From NCBI GenBank assembly GCA_030704615.1, contig CM060734.1, forward strand, positions 35,852,042 to 35,916,041: DNA of 64,000 nt, read 5' to 3'. Below the pieces are notes generated by a model. It was not told where the DNA came from and ran no database searches. It was given only the letters and a program-made list of their open reading frames with translations. Each line of letters begins with the position of its first letter. Position 1 is the stretch's first letter. Origin of the DNA: Takakia lepidozioides (Eukaryota; Streptophyta; Takakiopsida; Takakiales; Takakiaceae). Shown here in pieces: positions 1 to 10,944 of the stretch. Both the position numbers and the translations under genes were made by a program.

Positions 1-308
1 ATTGTACCAGATGACAATCTGAACAATACCCTGGTGGACATGTTTGCAAAATGTGGGTGCATCTAGGATGCATAGGGAGTGTTCGACACTATGGCTGAAC
101 GACATGTGGTGTCGTGGAGTGCGATATGATGTGCTTGCAGGGTATGCACAGCAAAGATGTGGAATGGAGGCTTTGGAGAGCTATGAGCAAATGATGGGGG
201 AAGCACATCATGTTTGTGTGCATTTGCAATGCTTGTGCAAGCCTGGCAGCCGGCCTGGAGAAGGGCAAAGAGGTGCATGGGGATATAATCAAAGCTGGAA
301 TTGTACCA
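1..308 (+). pseudogene. PPR (PLS-type) repeat relic
   Basis: The translation follows the PPR triplet of the intact gene at 38.5-42 kb (VDMFAKCG, then MAERHVVSW, then EALESYEQMMGE) but is broken by stop codons (TAG in 'gcatctaggatgc' near 65) and frame changes. It has no start, no DYW end and no open frame beyond about 114 codons. It is a fragment cut off by the window edge, so more of it may lie to the left. Homology is plain by eye; non-function is inferred from the breaks. Confidence 0.8.
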
Positions 309-309
309 T

Positions 310-640
310 GATTACCCACAGAGTGGTGTGTAAGCTATTTTGCGTCATTCATGGTGTCTCTCTGAGTGGGAACTATGGATTGGAGTGATTATTAACAGAG
401 TGGTGTGTAAGTGATTAGGAATACCACTGGATGAATTCATACCACTAGTACAGTAATATATATGTGACTACTTATACCACTATACGAGTGGTGATGTAGG
501 CAATTGTGTGCATTTGGCTACTCCCACAGTTTTAAATTATACCACTATTACAGTGATGTGCAAGTGATTATGAACATGACTAGAGGAACACATACCACTA
601 GTGTAGTGAAAGAAGTACCATTGGGGATTCAAGCTCCGCA
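310..640. repeat. Degenerate repeat rich in taccact / gagtggt
   Basis: Short motifs (cacagagtggtgtgtaag twice, and taccact several times) recur here in loose direct and inverted order. The phrase 'aacagagtggt' followed by a T-rich stretch resembles the inverted form of the repeat at 63.5-64 kb. No coding potential is seen. It is probably a decayed transposon end. Confidence 0.35.
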
Positions 641-829
641 AAATAGACTAGAATCCCAGAGAGTTAAGTGTTGGAACACTGTCAACAAAATCCAGCCATG
701 ATAAAAGTCTGAGCCTAACTTCTACACGGCGTCTCCACATGCATGCTAAGAACACTGAACTGCTTTCCTGCCTTCTTCTCACTGCCAACAATGTCTATGC
801 CCAGGCAAACGAAATCTAAGCCCTCTTCA

Positions 830-1086
830 TGTTCTTCTCTGGCCAAAGACAATTCAGACCGACGACATCCTCCAACATTGTTTGCGGTGGGACCTCTTCC
901 TCGTTAGGGTGAGGCAAGACACAATTGACAATATAGATATCATTCACCTCAACCCGCCACAATCCTTCAGGTATAACATGGCAGTGATATGTGTCTTTGT
1001 CAGGCACACCAGTGACAATTCCACTAGCAGCCCTGTGTCGTAGTAAATGAGGATCATACAGGCTGATTTTGTCCTTCAACTTAAAC
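830..1086 (-). pseudogene. Relic exon of a DUF8039-like, CACTA/En-Spm-associated protein
   Basis: The minus strand has an acceptor-like 'gtgtgcag' followed by an open stretch of about 85 codons. Its layout (RAASGIVTGVP, then LWRVEVNDI, then VVGLNCLWPEK) resembles a domain found in plant En/Spm-type transposon proteins: a G-rich strand, a 'V.V....LP.P' strand and an 'L.D.VG....WP' end. No partner exons were found. The family assignment is from memory of the pattern and is tentative. Confidence 0.35.
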
Positions 1087-1975
1087 TGCACACAACACCC
1101 ACCATAAAACCCACATTAATCAACCCATGAAGACTTACATGTACATTGAAAACTAGATAATGAGGACCGTCCAGTATAAGCAATCACTTAAAGTGCAGAG
1201 TACTTTTGGTAGCATAAGAATATCTGCCACTGTGGCAGGGGGTTGATATTTGGGGGTTGCCTTTGAAGGCGCCGTAGTTGGTGCACTGTCGGTGGCAATA
1301 TCAAGAGTGGCTTTCTCAGCCTGCAAACATCACGCCCAACACCCCTTAGCAGTTACATTTAGCAATGTATCTACTAATAGTTTGAAGTACCCAACATGTA
1401 AATGGCCACATTGTATAGAACTGATAGCCGACAGGTGCATGCATGCTCACCTCTAGTACGAAAACTGCTTGCATGGAGAGGTGCCTCCAGTTGCAGCCTA
1501 ACACAAGCCCCTCCACCCCACAAAGTTAGCAATCATGGAAAATAAGGTCAACCGGGCAACGAGCAAGGTCGGCAGTTCGTGAATGCATACAACCTTGGTC
1601 CAACGTGCCAAAAAAAGTTTGGCATCCAATGGCGTAAATGCATGGAATGTCATGCTCTGGCACCCTAGCAATGTCCCACATCCATTCAGTATTAAAACCC
1701 TAACACATGTTCTAACCCTTTGAAATTTAATCCATGGGTCAAGCCATACATAGTCCAATTCGTAAGCCATTCATCTTTCTAACAAGGTTTCCAAGTCATT
1801 CACATTTAGGAAAGAGCCTTGGTTTGATATATAACATTTACCACCATATATGCAGATTGTAAACTCATCACAAAAGCAAATTGCAGGTCTGGAGATAAAT
1901 CTCCGGAACCAGGCTCAAAGCATATCAGGTTCGAAATGAAACAATCAGCCACTCATGCCTTAAGTTCATGAAGTT
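1087..1975. other. No gene seen
   Basis: Both strands carry only short frames without recognisable motifs. Base composition is unremarkable. Confidence 0.5.
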
Positions 1976-2300
1976 TTTACCTCGGTTGTCCCACCATTGA
2001 CTGGGGTCAGAAAAGTATTCATTCCACAGCTTCTCCTCGTCTCAGCTGTTACCTGTTTTTGGATACTTCTCTGTTGTCACATTGGCAGTACCATGTCAAA
2101 GTCGCTCCAAACTATCAAAGGCTCACTCAACCAGCTAACTTGCAGAATTCAACATGAAAATTTAGGGCCAATTCTGATAAGAGGGAAAAACAGGGTGAAA
2201 TGTGTTGAAGAAGGTGCTTTCATTACCAGTGCCTGTGTTTATCATTGTGCCGCTGCTGCTGCGGCTTCTAGTTGACGAGTCGCCATCTACCCATGCAGGT
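1976..2300 (-). pseudogene. OSB-type PDF motif exon relic
   Basis: Near 2050-1978 on the minus strand the frame reads EEKLWNEYFSDPSQWWDNRGK, broken only just before by a stop codon. This is the first half of the PDF motif of plant organellar single-stranded DNA-binding (OSB) proteins. The whole stretch, including the upstream intron-like sequence around 'accttcttcaacacatttcaccc', aligns with plus-strand 38.1-38.34 kb, directly upstream of the intact PPR-DYW gene. It is therefore a relic of that OSB-PPR composite. There is no OB-fold beside it. Confidence 0.65.
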
Positions 2301-2930
2301 TTCTTGTAGCTATTGATCCATCTGGTGCATTTCCAGCTTTGGTGATGCAACCATGCACCTCCAATGCCCTTTTCCAGGGCTGCCATGCTTGCACACGCAC
2401 TGCAAACGCACACAAACATGATGTGGTCGAACTTCACCCCTTCCCCCATCATTTGCTTTCAAGTCTCCAAGCCCCATATAGCGCCCCTGCTCTGCACACC
2501 CTGCAAACATCACATTCCACAACACCACATCTCATTCAGCCATAGTGTTGAACACTCCCTTGGCATCCTCAATGCTACCATATTTGGCATACATGGCCAC
2601 CAGAGCAGTGTTCAGGATGACATTTGGAACAATTGCAGATTTGATCATGTCACCAGGGATCTCTTTGCCCTTTTCCAGGGCTGCCAGACACACTGCAAAC
2701 ACACACAAACCTTATGTCGGCGGGCTTCACCCCTCCCCCATCATTTGCTCATAGGTTGGAGCCTCCATCCCGCACCCCTGCTGTGCATACCCCGCAAGCA
2801 TCGCACTCCGCGACACCACATCTTGTTCAGCCATAGTGTTGAACACTCCCTTGGCATCCTCGATGCACCCACATATGGCATACATGTCCACCAGGGCAGG
2901 GGCAGTGTTCAGAATGACATCTGGTAATCT
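2301..2930 (-). pseudogene. PPR (PLS-type) array relic, about two triplets
   Basis: The minus strand carries recognisable triplet pieces: PDVILNTAPALVDMYAICG, then CIEDAKGVFNTMAEQDVVS, and further on VCVCSACASMAALEKG. Frameshifts and stops separate them. It lies 3' (minus sense) of the OSB relic at 3.29-3.5 kb, the same OSB-then-PPR order as the intact locus at 37-42 kb. The repeats most resemble the C-terminal triplets of that gene. Confidence 0.75.
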
Positions 2931-2984
2931 GACAAACATTCTCTTTTTAGAATTGTTCCAGCAAATGCCCCAACCCTACTGACT

Positions 2985-3235
2985 TAGAGGCTGTAGTGTC
3001 CAAAGCCATGTCCGTTTCCAGAAAATTGTCTGATGAAAATGAAGTTAGGCAGAAAACTTCCCTGGACTTGTTTCCAGTCTGTGACATGGGGGAGGACATC
3101 ATGGATGACCTCAAGGGTCTACCCACTCTCGGCACCAGACTGAAATTTAAACTAAGGGCAGGAATCCTACCTTTGAATAGCAAACAGAAGCAGAGAGGAA
3201 AGGGAGAGTGCAATTGCACCCAACTCAACTTATCA
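2985..3235 (+). repeat. LINE-like dispersed repeat, copy 1 (upstream half)
   Basis: The stretch from 'gttaggcagaaaacttccctgg' through 'ctgaaatttaaactaagggcagg' to 'agagaggaaagggagagtgcaattgc' recurs at 35.4, 44.9, 49.1 (short) and 52.3 kb (short), always on the plus strand. Joined with the other copies, the decayed reading frame contains a C-x2-C...H-x4-C pattern like the zinc-binding tail of non-LTR reverse transcriptases. It separates the OSB relic from the PPR relic here. The class is inferred. Confidence 0.55.
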
Positions 3236-3289
3236 CACTAGTTCCTATGTCAATTGCATCTGCTACACTCTGTAATCTGACAAGCATTC

Positions 3290-3515
3290 ACCTTTTTGCC
3301 TCGGTTGTCCCACCAGTTACTAGGGTCAAAAAAGTATTCATCCCACAGCTTCTTCTCATATCTGTTACCTGTTTTTGGATACTTAGGGATGACTCTGATA
3401 GCATGGGAATTCGGGGTGAAATATGTTGAAGAAGGTACCTTCATTAGCAGTGGGCCTTGTTCTATCAATTGCGCTGCTGCCATTGTTGTTTCCAGTTGAC
3501 CATCTACCCACTCGT
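3290..3515 (-). pseudogene. OSB-type PDF motif exon relic (better preserved)
   Basis: The minus strand reads KLWDEYFFDPSNWWDNRGKK immediately before a possible donor, preceded by IPKYPKTGNRYEK. Further upstream is a WVDGQLETT stretch comparable to the LWVDGWLNPPWV exon at 38.0-38.1 kb. The tract aligns with 38.03-38.34 kb, including its intron. It is an OSB PDF exon pair without an OB domain. The relic lies between two PPR relics, so it derives from the OSB-PPR composite family. Confidence 0.7.
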
Positions 3516-3539
3516 AGCCATTGTGCTATTGAAGAAGGT

Positions 3540-3690
3540 GCCCCCCCTTCCCCCATCATTTGCTCATAGCTCTCCAAAGCCTCCATCCCACGTCCCTGCC
3601 GTGCATACCATGCAAGCATCGCACTCCACGATACCACATCTCGTTCAGCCATAATGTCGAACACTCCCTTTGCATCCTAGATGCACCAAT
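3540..3690 (-). pseudogene. PPR repeat relic fused to a copia fragment
   Basis: The minus strand reads FDIMAERDVVSWSAMLAWYA and MEALESYEQMMGEG, a clear PLS-type repeat. Its 5' edge is joined directly to Ty1/copia sequence near 3690. It shares the mutated 'gcatctaggatgca' (TAG stop) with the relic at position 60, where the intact gene has 'gcatcgaggatgc'. The two relics therefore descend from one already-dead copy. Confidence 0.75.
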
Positions 3691-4232
3691 TACTTCTAAC
3701 CCTTTAACCATGGAGTTAGCCTGCAATTGATTCATCCTAGCCTGATTTATATGTCCCAACCTATGATGCCAGGGACCAGCTGTATTAGATTCTATTACGG
3801 CTCTATTACGGCTGGCATGGCAGTAATATTCGTACTTTGAATGGCAATCCCCAATCTATAGTTTTCTAGTTTGCAACTAGCTACTAGCTTTCCATTTTTT
3901 AAAACTACACCAGCGTTGTTTGATGTGCATCTCTCCCCCAGCCATTTCCATTTGTTTTGCTGAAAACAGATTTTTCATAAGACCAGGAACATGAAGTACG
4001 TCAGAGACTTCCTTTTGTTGACCATTATCTTGTGTGGCACCCGTGTCAATATACCAGGTTGGATCCTTGCCTCTTCTCGAAATCAACGCTGCCACACATA
4101 ATTGATTGCACTGTTGCACTCGGCCACTGCTACATTCCTTTGCTTTGCAGCCTCGGTTGCCATTCTCTTTCGGCAGTCCTTTATCATGTGCCCCATTTTC
4201 TTGCAGAAAAAACATTTAATCTTTAGTTTCTT
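3691..4232 (-). mobile_element. Ty1/copia gag-pol relic
   Basis: In order on the minus strand: a zinc knuckle (CFFCKKMGHMIKDC, C-x2-C-x4-H-x4-C), a protease-type DTGAT motif after WYI, DVLHVPGLMKNLFSAKQM, and a GAG-pre-integrase HHRLGHIN motif near 3760. This order is that of copia polyproteins. At least one frameshift separates knuckle and protease. Integrase core, reverse transcriptase and LTRs are missing. The element ends against a PPR relic at one side and a Ty3-type gag at the other. Confidence 0.8.
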
Positions 4233-4234
4233 CT

Positions 4235-5001
4235 TGCTTGACATGGTATTGGCAACAACCCAATGGATCTTTTGTGACTTGGGACCAGATCCGAGATGCT
4301 TTCTTGAATCGATTTTGTGGAATACATCAATCTAGTAGTGTTCTGATGGCACTGACAAGAATCCGTCAAGGCCCTACGGAGGAAGTAGAGGACTTTGAGC
4401 AAAGGCCTGCAACGTTAGCAGACGCTATTACTGCAGGGAAGGAGTTTGACAACATGCACAAGCAAGTGCAACGAGCCAAGATGCCGGAACTTGCACTTCC
4501 ATCATATATACCATCAAGCATGTCCGAGAGCCGGCCCCATCACTGGCAGTTCAACCAGCTTTGCATTACATGCCCTCGTATGTCAAAGGAGCAAGACCTT
4601 ACGTCCCAACAACGATTGCAGGACCAGTTGCAACACAATCAACGCCGGGCTACCCCAGTGTAATTCCCACCAACTTTTATGTTAAATCAATGGAACAGTC
4701 ATATTCACAAGTTGGCCATATGGAGGCACAAGTAACATCCCTCATGAAGTCAATCGAGACAATGGGAGACCGAATGAGCTCCATCAATCAACAAATCACC
4801 TGCTACGTTGGATGTCCAGATGCAGTACCAGTCGAAGAGTCAGGCCCCAATCCAGCGAAGGTCTGGTGTTCAAGTTGCATCACTTCAGGTCATTCCCTAC
4901 AATATTGTCCTTATCCCACAGGAGTGGCATCCAACTCTGGTTCCTCCGGTATGGGTGATGTACTCTTTGACCTTAAAAGTGTGAGAGGTCCAGATGATTA
5001 G
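4235..5001 (+). mobile_element. Ty3-type retrotransposon gag relic
   Basis: The plus strand encodes a retrotransposon gag signature (FVTWDQIRDAFLNRF, then LTRIRQGPTEEVEDFEQR). After a frame change comes a C-terminal zinc knuckle (CSSCITSGHSLQYC, C-x2-C-x4-H-x4-C). No protease, reverse transcriptase or integrase follows. It abuts the minus-strand copia fragment head to head. A truncated, frameshifted remnant. Confidence 0.65.
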
Positions 5002-5734
5002 GCCTAGTCTAGAAGTAAAAACTTCGGATGTTCTCTACCAGATTTTTCAAGGTACATGCGTTGTAGAGGAGTGGCGGACCCTTTTTTCTTCATCATCAAT
5101 CTTCAGGTGAGTTGCAAAGAAAGTTTATACTGTTTGTCAGCTGAGAAATTCATAGACGCTTGATGGGTTTACTGTTCAATATATCAGAAAACTACTGTTT
5201 CTTTAATCCATGAGCGAGTAAGCTGGCCATCAATGATGAAGAGAGGGCACTTTCAAAATGTGGGTCCGAGGGTCTGAGAGTTCAAGGCTATATATGCCAA
5301 AGACTGAAAAATATAAGCTAATTCTTGAGTATAAGCATATAGACAAGTTAAAGCTGCCAGCAAAGCCCACCAAAATAAAACTAGAGCAAAAGTCTAGGAT
5401 AGTTGTAGGGTAGACTGTCATAGATTCTCAACATGAAAAATTTCATAGCTCCTTGTCCTTACTGAAACAGCAGCCAAAGAGTACTCCTTGAGAGATTCCA
5501 GGTTGCTCTGAGAATAAACTGCATGTTCCATTATTGTTGTAACTGTAAATCAATGATTGAACTGTAGCAACAGGTCTGTGCTCTGGCAGCTGCTGCCAGC
5601 ATGTCCCTGCGGATGTTGCTTAGCAGATTACAATGTGCATGACAAATTTCTAGTGCCACTATCTTAGTCAAGTGATGACGATGTCTTGTGATGGCAGGTT
5701 CCCGGGAGTACATCGTACTCCCTAGTACTGTACT
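5002..5734. other. No gene seen
   Basis: Only short frames without recognisable motifs are present. Confidence 0.45.
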
Positions 5735-5850
5735 ACATGATCAGCGAACCTATTTCCTCTGTCTCACTCTTGGAGAGTTTTGTGAATGCGGATGATAGGT
5801 TTCGAAATTCCCGTTTTAAGCTCATTCTGAACATTGCCAAGGTTTGTTCA
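5735..5850 (+). pseudogene. Possible EDR2_C (DUF1336)-like exon relic
   Basis: The plus strand translates as ISEPISSVSLLESFVNADDR followed by FRNSRFKLILNIAK. It resembles the start of the EDR2 C-terminal domain in plants, where a serine-rich lead is followed by 'LL..F...D..FR..RFKLIP.I'. The next expected segment (a tryptophan-rich VEGYW-like stretch) is absent. A short scrap; the match is from memory and could be chance. Confidence 0.3.
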
Positions 5851-8557
5851 CCTTACAACGTGGTTGATGATGTACTCAGATTGCTCAGCATATGAAGAGG
5901 AAACTCTTGGGATAATGTCTTCACTCGGCGAAGAGCTGGTTGTGCACACCAACTTCCCATCTCACAATATGTACCGACTTGTTTGCTCACGATAGTTGTG
6001 GGTGGGGGGGGGGGGGGGGACTCTTTGCATCAAACACGGTCCTAAAGTAGTCGAGGACTACAATATTGAAAGTGGCCATTCCTCTTGCAATTCTGGAAGG
6101 ACAGACTCGCAGTGGGGATCTCCCATAGGACAAGATATTCTCACTAATGTTCCTTTCTGTGGTTGATCGATAAAATGAATTCTCCCGGTCAAGAACGTAC
6201 AAACTCAAATCTTAATTTTACTTATTGTAAACCCCATTATTACAGTGCTAGGGACATTAAAAGCTCGGACTGTTTGGAATGGTTGTATGGAGACAACCAG
6301 TTTCAAGAAGAATCAATGAAACCTAACAGATATAGAGAACATTCCGGTACCCTCAAAGATGGGAGTCAAATCTAAGGAGTCACAATTCACTATTTTAGCC
6401 AACAAGATTGGACTGAGTGATGGTGTCATTCAAGAGGGGGTTGATAAAATCATTAAGATGTGGACAACAAGAAAAGATGATATACTCCAGGATGTCGTGA
6501 GAGACAATCTCCCTTACATGCCATATGTAGAGCAGACACAGTCAAAAGCCATGGATACTGAGTCTAGCCCAAGGGTTACGTTACAGCTGGAGATGAATCT
6601 GGTTGACAACATGTCAGGAGAAGGTGAACCTCTTGATAGGGTAAACGATGGAGCCTCATTGAGCTCGGGGCAAGTAGCCAAGTCACCGTTATCTTCACTC
6701 AGAGAGTTCCGAGACGCGGGGTAGATATTCATTGCAGCTGAAGACACTACGGGGAGAGGCGTTCCCCAATTGGGTCAATGGTATCCGGTGCAAATACTAT
6801 CATTTGTGAGTTATTTCCTTTTCTCCATATTTCTTTATCACTTATTATTGGAGCTCCGGGAATGACAACCTGGGGTGCGGGGCAACAAAGTTGCAATAAT
6901 TAAGTGAATTCTCCATTTGGAGGAAGTCAATAGGGCTCCTACCCGGAGTTTATTTTTTATTTTTCATCATTTGTTGGAGTATTTTACATGTCATCATTGG
7001 TTCAAATTCCGGAGGAGGTAATAATGATATCCTCTATTCCATTGAAATTAATGGTTCATTTCATGTAAATGTGGAAAAGATTCTTGTACAGGGTTGAAGA
7101 CGATATCAGTGTTTGCATCCATATGTCATACGCATTATTGCCGATCATTTTCTTAAATGCATGCCCACCGGTGGTGAGGCGCTTCAGTTCCGAATCATAT
7201 TTCATGTGCATATATAGTGTTTGCTGCAACAAACACTCTACCAGTATACTGATGTTCCCTGCATGGAACACTGCGACTTCCTGAATGTGGATCTCTAACT
7301 TTGTACCCTTCCTTCTAATCTATTGTCAATATCACCACCCCACTGCAATATTTCTCATAGAGAGAGAAAAAATCACAAAGACAGTGAGGGGGTAAAAGGA
7401 GAGATTTTAGAGTAGTGGTTGCTGCTCCCCTCACATGAGTGGAAAGGTTTCAAGCATGGGAAGACCCAGAAGGGCCTACAACCTTTTCTAGTAAAAATCT
7501 AAGTAAGATCTTCATAGTATCAAATCATTTCTAAGTCAGTATTTCACCATGAGCTCTGCGAAATCCATGAGAGGTCCCTGTGAGTCATGTTTTAGATATA
7601 GATGGTGCACAGTAGGGTCCTCTGAAGCTCAAAAATATTCAATCATTTTCATTGCTATTTGCTCCAGCCGGGTTCAAGCCGAGATCCTCTCTTAGAAATA
7701 GAATTGCTATTCGAGTCGATGTCATTTTTAGAAATAGCAAGAGTATGGTGACTCCTCTGAGGTGCAGAAAGTATCCAATCTTTTCCCGCTGATATACGAG
7801 CACAGGCTCAAAGTATTTCCAAGACCGTAGTAGAATTAAAAACCAATCTGACACATATCATATCTTCTTCCATCATCGAGGGGATTCAAACCCAGTCCGG
7901 TGGGGGAGAATGGATGGGTTTGAAAAGTTTTTATCTGGGACTCAAACTCTCTCCGAGGAGGGAGAGGGTCTGGATTTGCAAAAAAAAAAAATTATCTGGA
8001 TTTCGGCCCATGGAACTCAAACTCTCTCCGTAGAGGGCGAGTGGATGGTTTTGAGACTTTGTGATGCGTTTCTCTTTCTTTGACAAAAAGTCTTATGTCA
8101 AAACAATGTACATATGTACAACCCAATAAGAGAGTCGCCATTAGAATTCAGTTTAAAATGTACAACCAGAGATTCTAGGTTCTTTCACACTCGGGTCAAG
8201 TGTTCCCCATTGGTCGCCATATATGTCGATCAATTTTTCGGATCATGTTTTTGTGTTTATGGCGAGAAGCGAAGACCTTAAACTACTGGGGGCTTTGACG
8301 AAGGTCAGGGCGAAAACACGGAGATAGAGCAACCACGGGAAGTAACCGCTTCACATCGTCCAACCAACGATGCGCGGGCTCAGAGGTCTCGTAGTAGCGA
8401 GGGGAGGGGAAACCGACCCACCAGCCAGGACACGAAGGTGACTAGTTAGAAAGCGATCATAATTTAGAATAGCACATTTTATGTACATTAGTATATATTT
8501 TATGAACTTTAGTACGAAATCATAGTACGAAATCATAAATAAAATGGAATTCTAGCA
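5851..8557. other. Unassigned region; weak open frame and homopolymer
   Basis: A plus-strand ATG frame at 6359-6724 (121 residues, beginning MGVKSKESQFTILANKIGL) is open but I do not recognise it, and no partner exons are evident. A run of 16 G lies at 6004-6019. The rest, apart from the tandem repeat near 7.9-8.06 kb, is AT-rich and non-coding. Confidence 0.35.
7880..8065 (+). repeat. Degenerate tandem repeat of about 60-75 bp units
   Basis: The phrases 'gggattcaaacccagtccgg', 'gggactcaaactctctccga' and 'ggaactcaaactctctccgt' begin successive units, each followed by a G/A-rich block and then 'ggtttga', 'ggatttg' or 'ggttttgaga'. Two or three diverged units can be seen. The 'ggattcaaaccc' core also looks like a tRNA T-arm, so a SINE origin is possible. 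Confidence 0.45.
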
Positions 8558-8968
8558 ATGGCAGAGTCGGAGGACCAATCGAAGGACAACTCCTTGATTC
8601 CGGGATTGACAGACCATGTGACACTAGAATGCGTTGCACGGGTGCCTCGCTCTTATTATTTACCGTTGAAAGGTGGTTGTAAGAAATGGCAGAATGCGCT
8701 ATCGGTGGTTGATGACGAAGGCTGCAACGACATCTTTGTGACTCGAAAACGGGTGGAGATCAAGGAAAAATGGTTGTATACATGCTGGCTCGGCCTGCAT
8801 ACAATGCCCAGCCTCCTAGCACGCAATGGCGATGTCTGCCAGACTACCTTGTGGATTATACCTTTGAAGTTTCTGACAAGGAGTCGGCAGTTATAGGAAT
8901 GCAGCTTTTGGTTTGTGGAAAGTCCTCTAGAGGCTACATGGTATAGAGATATGATCTAGAAATCAACA
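8558..8968 (+). pseudogene. F-box/kelch-repeat protein relic
   Basis: From the ATG the frame reads LIPGLTDHVTLECVARVPRS and then CKKWQNALS, the typical plant F-box of kelch-type F-box proteins (LIPGLPDD.AL.CLARVPR...C..W). RKRVEIKEKWLY follows, the usual linker before the first kelch repeat. The first frame stops at 8896, while the kelch-like VIGMQLLVCGKSSRGY and RYDLE continue in another frame to about 8968. Frameshifts and the loss of the remaining kelch repeats mark it as a pseudogene. F-box proteins are substrate adaptors of SCF ubiquitin ligases. Confidence 0.65.
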
Positions 8969-10639
8969 AATAGTCTTCAACGCCAAGAATGATTCAGGAT
9001 CGATGTTTTTTTTGGATCAGCAAATGCAGAAAATAATGCCTATATTATTGGAAGTTCTCACCAACAGACGACTCTCAAAGCAATCAAGCACTACAACTCA
9101 CTACTTCAAGCATGGGAACCTCTCCCCGACCTCAACATGGAATTTAATTGGAGCACAAGGGTAAATATGGACCATTGGATGATTGGCTGATCAAGGGTAG
9201 CGATCCAACTTCCCAAACTGATGAATAACATGGATGAGGAGCAACATTCACGAGGACTTAAAACGGATCATGTACCAACTTTAAGTTGGTCATGTCCCTA
9301 GATGGATGAAAAGTACAAGGAAGAATGAGAATGGATGAAATCAACGAATGGATGAGAGATCGCAAGCTGGATGAAATTGCAGGATGGATGAGATCAGAAG
9401 TTTCCAAGGTTGCTTGGCCAACAAGTTTTTCATTAAACTAGTTTTCCTATTGGCCCAAAAAAAGCATAAAAGGAGGCTTGGAGGAGTGGGAAAGGCCAAT
9501 ATCAACAGTATCAATCGATCCAGTACCCAGAAGAGTATCGAGAGTAGACGAGCATGGGATAGAGAGGACATCAGAGCGTTCTTGGCGAAGTAGGGTGCTA
9601 GCAGGAAGACTATTAGTGTGCTCGGGCGATGTGATAGGAGAACGCAGTGTGAAGAGTGCTCAAGAGGAGAGCAATCGGCCGAGAGAGGGGTCCTGATCAG
9701 CAGTTTCTGCATAACGTAGAGCGATATGCGAGGGTGGCAGTGCGTGCCGCAGTATCAAGTGACCAAATATTCGTACATGAAAAGACACAACTATTCACAA
9801 CATGTCTCTTGGACGCTTTACATCTGTCATTGACAAGTCTAGAGATACTTGTTCGTGCGCGCAGTCTATCAGAACGGGGCTGTATGAATTTGATTGTCTG
9901 AAAGCAGTTTTCGTAAATCAAAAGACTTCTGATCTTCAATACTTATTCTTCATTCTGATCAGCAGGGGTACTTATCTCTGAAACTGAATGTGGTGTTTTG
10001 GCACAGCTAGGGACGAGCAGTTAAGAGCGCTTAGAAGCCCACTTGGAAGTTTAGCCTTGAATTTTGCTCTAACCAATGCTTAATGTTTCTCTTGAAATAA
10101 GTCAACGAAGCATAAGGTGGATGTTTAAGGCTAGTGGAATCTTGTCTTGGAACTTAAATGCCTTTGTCAAAGATGAGAAGTCTTGAATGGCCAGAAGTAT
10201 GATCAGATGGTCTGATATACAGCCAGGACAGGGGAGTGAAATGATGTTCTCTCGAGCCTATGGCAACATGTCAAATCATATCCACATGTAGGAGCTTATA
10301 AAGTTACCTGCCCATGTCAATGTGAAGTACTGCCAAATCTGAAAGTTCCTAACCGCTTATCCGATAATTCACTGTCCCTGATGTTTATGAAGGTGTTCTC
10401 TTGTGACCCTAGCTTCAGGTGATTTCCCCTATCTATTGCCCATAAGATCCCGGCCAAGCAGCCATCTCCTGTCCTGGAGATAACCTCTCATTTTCGCCGA
10501 TGCAAGGTCCTAACCGCCGCAACAATCCACGGGTCCATAAAATGTCATTCGAAATTGGCGGAATGCAGTGACCCTTCGTGGTTGAAGAGATGTGCTCCCT
10601 TCAGATGTTATTGTGTTAAAGTAATTGATGCAACGTTAT
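8969..10639. other. No gene seen; contains a TGGATGA cluster
   Basis: Several frames of 60-120 codons overlap on opposite strands between 9.3 and 9.9 kb, but none shows family motifs. Treated as non-coding apart from the repeat entered separately. Confidence 0.4.
9302..9393 (+). repeat. Interspersed TGGATGA motif cluster
   Basis: Five copies of TGGATGA lie within about 90 bp at irregular 16-31 bp spacing. The same heptamer is frequent in the dispersed repeat at 10.95-11.2 and 46.6-46.8 kb and near 30.8 kb, so this may be a scrap of that family. Confidence 0.4.
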
Positions 10640-10890
10640 TACTGCAATACATGAATTTGGGCTTAGTGATTAGTGAAGTTATTTCCAAAACGCAGGTCGA
10701 GGGTTCAATTCCCTCTGGCCACATTATCCTCTGTAGCTCGTTTTCTTGTATTTAATTTTTAAGACCCCGCTACACCTATTATAAATATGTAGATGACTAA
10801 GTTTGTTTCAATGAATGAACACGGATTTGGTGGTTAAGGAAGGTTATTGGAATGCCCGATGTAGGGAGTTGAAATCCCTCAGTTGCAGCA
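10640..10890 (+). repeat. Two tandem tRNA-like SINE heads
   Basis: At 10693-10712 the sequence gagggttcaattccctc forms a perfect T-arm (5 bp stem, 7 nt loop, box-B-like). About 170 bp on, at 10864-10881, 'gggagttgaaatccct' forms a second T-arm-like hairpin, preceded by 'ggtggttaagg', a box-A-like D-arm. Neither folds into a convincing whole tRNA. They look like heads of tRNA-derived SINEs placed just upstream of the dispersed repeat at 10.95 kb. Confidence 0.4.
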
Positions 10891-10944
10891 CTAGTACTTT
10901 GCTTATTTTTTTATCTTTTATATTAGAACGTCATTGGGGTTCAG

